From Acidobacteriota bacterium (lineage in GTDB: Bacteria > Acidobacteriota > Vicinamibacteria > Vicinamibacterales > 2-12-FULL-66-21): a stretch of 5,751 bases of DNA. Positions 4,713 to 5,751 of this stretch are shown in pieces. The position numbers and the translations under genes are program-made. Below the pieces are notes generated by a model. That model was not told the DNA's origin. It was given only the letters and a program-made list of their open reading frames with translations, and made no database searches. Position 1 is the stretch's first letter; each line of letters opens with the position of its first letter. The stretch is taken from contig JABFWM010000223.1 of assembly GCA_013362195.1 (NCBI GenBank), positions 1 to 5,751 of the forward strand, given 5' to 3'.

Positions 4713-5751
4713 ATGTGGCATCGCCGGTCCGTCCTGGGGCTCCTGGCCATCCTCGGTGTGTTCGGTGCGGCGGGTCCCGCCCGCGCCGCGGCGCAGAGCG
4801 TGACCGGCACCATTGCCGGCATCGTCGCTGACGAGCAGGGGCAGGTCGTCCCCGGCGCCACGGTGACGGTCGTCAACGAGCAGACCAATGACGCCCGCGT
4901 CGTCACCAGCAGCGCCGCCGGCACCTTCCAGGTCAGCAACCTCGCGCCGGGCGGCTACACCGTGCGCGTCGGCATGCCGGGCTTTCGCACCGTCGAACGG
5001 ACGCACAACGTGCTGACGGCGGCCGAGCGCCTCTCGATCGGCACGCTGACGCTGCCGCTCGGCGCGCTGGGCGAGACCGTCGTGGTCGAGGCCGTCGGCA
5101 CGCACGTCAACACCGAGGAGACGCAGCACAGCGGCCTCATCACCGCGAAGCAGATCGAGCAGATCCAGGTCAAGGGCCGCGACGTCACCTCGCTGATGCG
5201 ATTGCTGCCGGGCGTGCGCTACGAAGACACGGTGGAGTCGCTCGGCGAGAGTTTCGGGACGCTGGTGCCGAACGTCGGCGGCCAGCGCCGCGACTGGAAC
5301 ACGATCATGGTGGACGGCGTGCTCGGCAACGAGATCGGGCAGGCCAACCGCATGGCGCAGCAGATCAACCTGGACGCGGTCGCCGAGATCAAGGTGCTGC
5401 TGAACACCTATCGCGCCGAGTACGGCCGCACCGGCGGCGCGCAGGTGCAGATCGTCAGCAAGAGCGGCGGCGCGCAGTATGCCGGCAACCTCTATTACTA
5501 CGGCCGCCACGAGCGGTTCAACGCGAACAACTTTTTCAACGTGCTCGCCGGCCGCGACAAGCCGCGCTACCGCTTCAACACCTACGGCTTCAACCTGGGC
5601 GGACCGCTGCCGTGGCTGAACCGTCAGGACAAGAAAACGTTCTTCTTCTACTCGCTCGAGGCGCCGCTGACGGAGCGTCCGGGTCCGCTCCGCCGCTGGA
5701 CGGTGCCGACCGCGCTCGAGCGCGCCGGCGATTTTTCGCAGACGCTCGACA
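4713..5751 (+). CDS. TonB-dependent receptor with N-terminal carboxypeptidase-regulatory-like domain, 5' part only
   Basis: Outer-membrane active transporter; 346 residues are present and the frame is open at the right edge. Such receptors usually exceed 900-1000 residues, so most of the beta-barrel is missing. Order of parts: signal peptide about 1-27 (HRR, hydrophobic LGLLAILGVFGAA, cleavage near ARA-AAQ); a carboxypeptidase-D regulatory-like beta-sandwich about 31-115 (GIVADEQGQVVPGATVTV, GTFQVSNLAPGGYTVRV); a plug domain about 133-255 (ITAKQIEQIQVKGRDVTSLMRLLPGV, VGGQRRDWNTIMVDG, NTYRAEYGRTGGAQVQIVSKSGG); then the first barrel strands with YGFNLGGPLP at 291-300 and VPTALERAGDFSQ at 331-343. 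This layout is typical of the Oar/SusC-like receptors multiplied in Acidobacteriota, which take up oligosaccharides or other bulky nutrients. No TonB box is obvious. The ATG at 4713 follows GGGAGG by 4 nt and starts directly before the signal peptide. The cargo is unknown; an acidic oligosaccharide is inferred from neighbours. Confidence 0.93.
   Translation, partial: MWHRRSVLGLLAILGVFGAAGPARAAAQSVTGTIAGIVADEQGQVVPGATVTVVNEQTNDARVVTSSAAGTFQVSNLAPGGYTVRVGMPGFRTVERTHNVLTAAERLSIGTLTLPLGALGETVVVEAVGTHVNTEETQHSGLITAKQIEQIQVKGRDVTSLMRLLPGVRYEDTVESLGESFGTLVPNVGGQRRDWNTIMVDGVLGNEIGQANRMAQQINLDAVAEIKVLLNTYRAEYGRTGGAQVQIVSKSGGAQYAGNLYYYGRHERFNANNFFNVLAGRDKPRYRFNTYGFNLGGPLPWLNRQDKKTFFFYSLEAPLTERPGPLRRWTVPTALERAGDFSQTLD

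Noticed and set aside
4674..5510. A 278-codon minus-strand open frame opposite the TonB receptor
   Set aside because: The plus strand encodes a receptor with signal peptide, regulatory domain and plug in order. The antisense frame is a His/Asp/Arg-rich shadow.
1..5751. Mobile element, CRISPR array, tRNA or rRNA
   Set aside because: I saw no transposase or integrase motifs, no spaced direct repeats and no tRNA- or rRNA-like sequence on either strand; the only repeats are the short regulatory palindromes listed.

Overview
The window is very G+C-rich (roughly two thirds by eye), densely coding, and carries four complete or nearly complete genes plus one gene cut by each edge. The best taxonomic clue is the right-hand gene: a TonB-dependent receptor with an N-terminal carboxypeptidase-regulatory-like domain and a barrel-start motif of the type 'VPTALERAGDFSQT'. 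This receptor type is greatly expanded in Acidobacteriota. Together with the high G+C this suggests an acidobacterium, possibly of the Vicinamibacteria type. That placement is inference from protein style; no rRNA or other marker gene is present.

Layout. Bases 1-588 (minus) hold the first 196 residues of a short-chain dehydrogenase/reductase that runs off the left edge. It overlaps by 4 bases (GTGA) the end of a cytoplasmic GH88-like unsaturated-uronyl hydrolase (585-1997, minus), so the two form an operon. Divergent from it, 43 bp away, is a close relative of E. coli YiaK/DlgD, 2,3-diketo-L-gulonate reductase (2041-3027, plus). The short gap and the hydrolase start codons carry a perfect 18-bp palindrome (1993-2010). 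Convergent with the reductase, 22 bp away, is an MFS transporter of the anion:cation symporter (organic or sugar acid) type (3050-4429, minus). A non-coding stretch of about 280 bp (4430-4712) then separates it from the divergent TonB-dependent receptor (4713 to the right edge, plus). Its distal part holds a 14-bp palindrome, an elaborate operator with three GTTAAAGT half-sites, and a hairpin that would hold the receptor's Shine-Dalgarno sequence.

How it may work together (inference). The set reads as a small uronic-acid or acidic-oligosaccharide uptake and catabolism locus. The receptor would bring an oligosaccharide or sugar acid across the outer membrane, and the MFS carrier would move a small acid across the inner membrane. 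The signal-peptide-less GH88-like enzyme would split a terminal unsaturated uronic acid in the cytoplasm. The SDR and the DlgD-like reductase would reduce the resulting keto sugar acids. No polysaccharide lyase, isomerase, kinase or regulator gene is visible. The palindrome 5'-ACTTTAACGTTAAAGT-3' before the receptor has the central AACGTT typical of LacI-family operators, so a LacI-type regulator elsewhere is the simplest guess.

No insertion sequence, CRISPR array, tRNA, rRNA or phage feature was recognised, and I did not find an evidently new type of system. The most interesting parts are the regulatory DNA and the divergent active-site context of the GH88-like enzyme.
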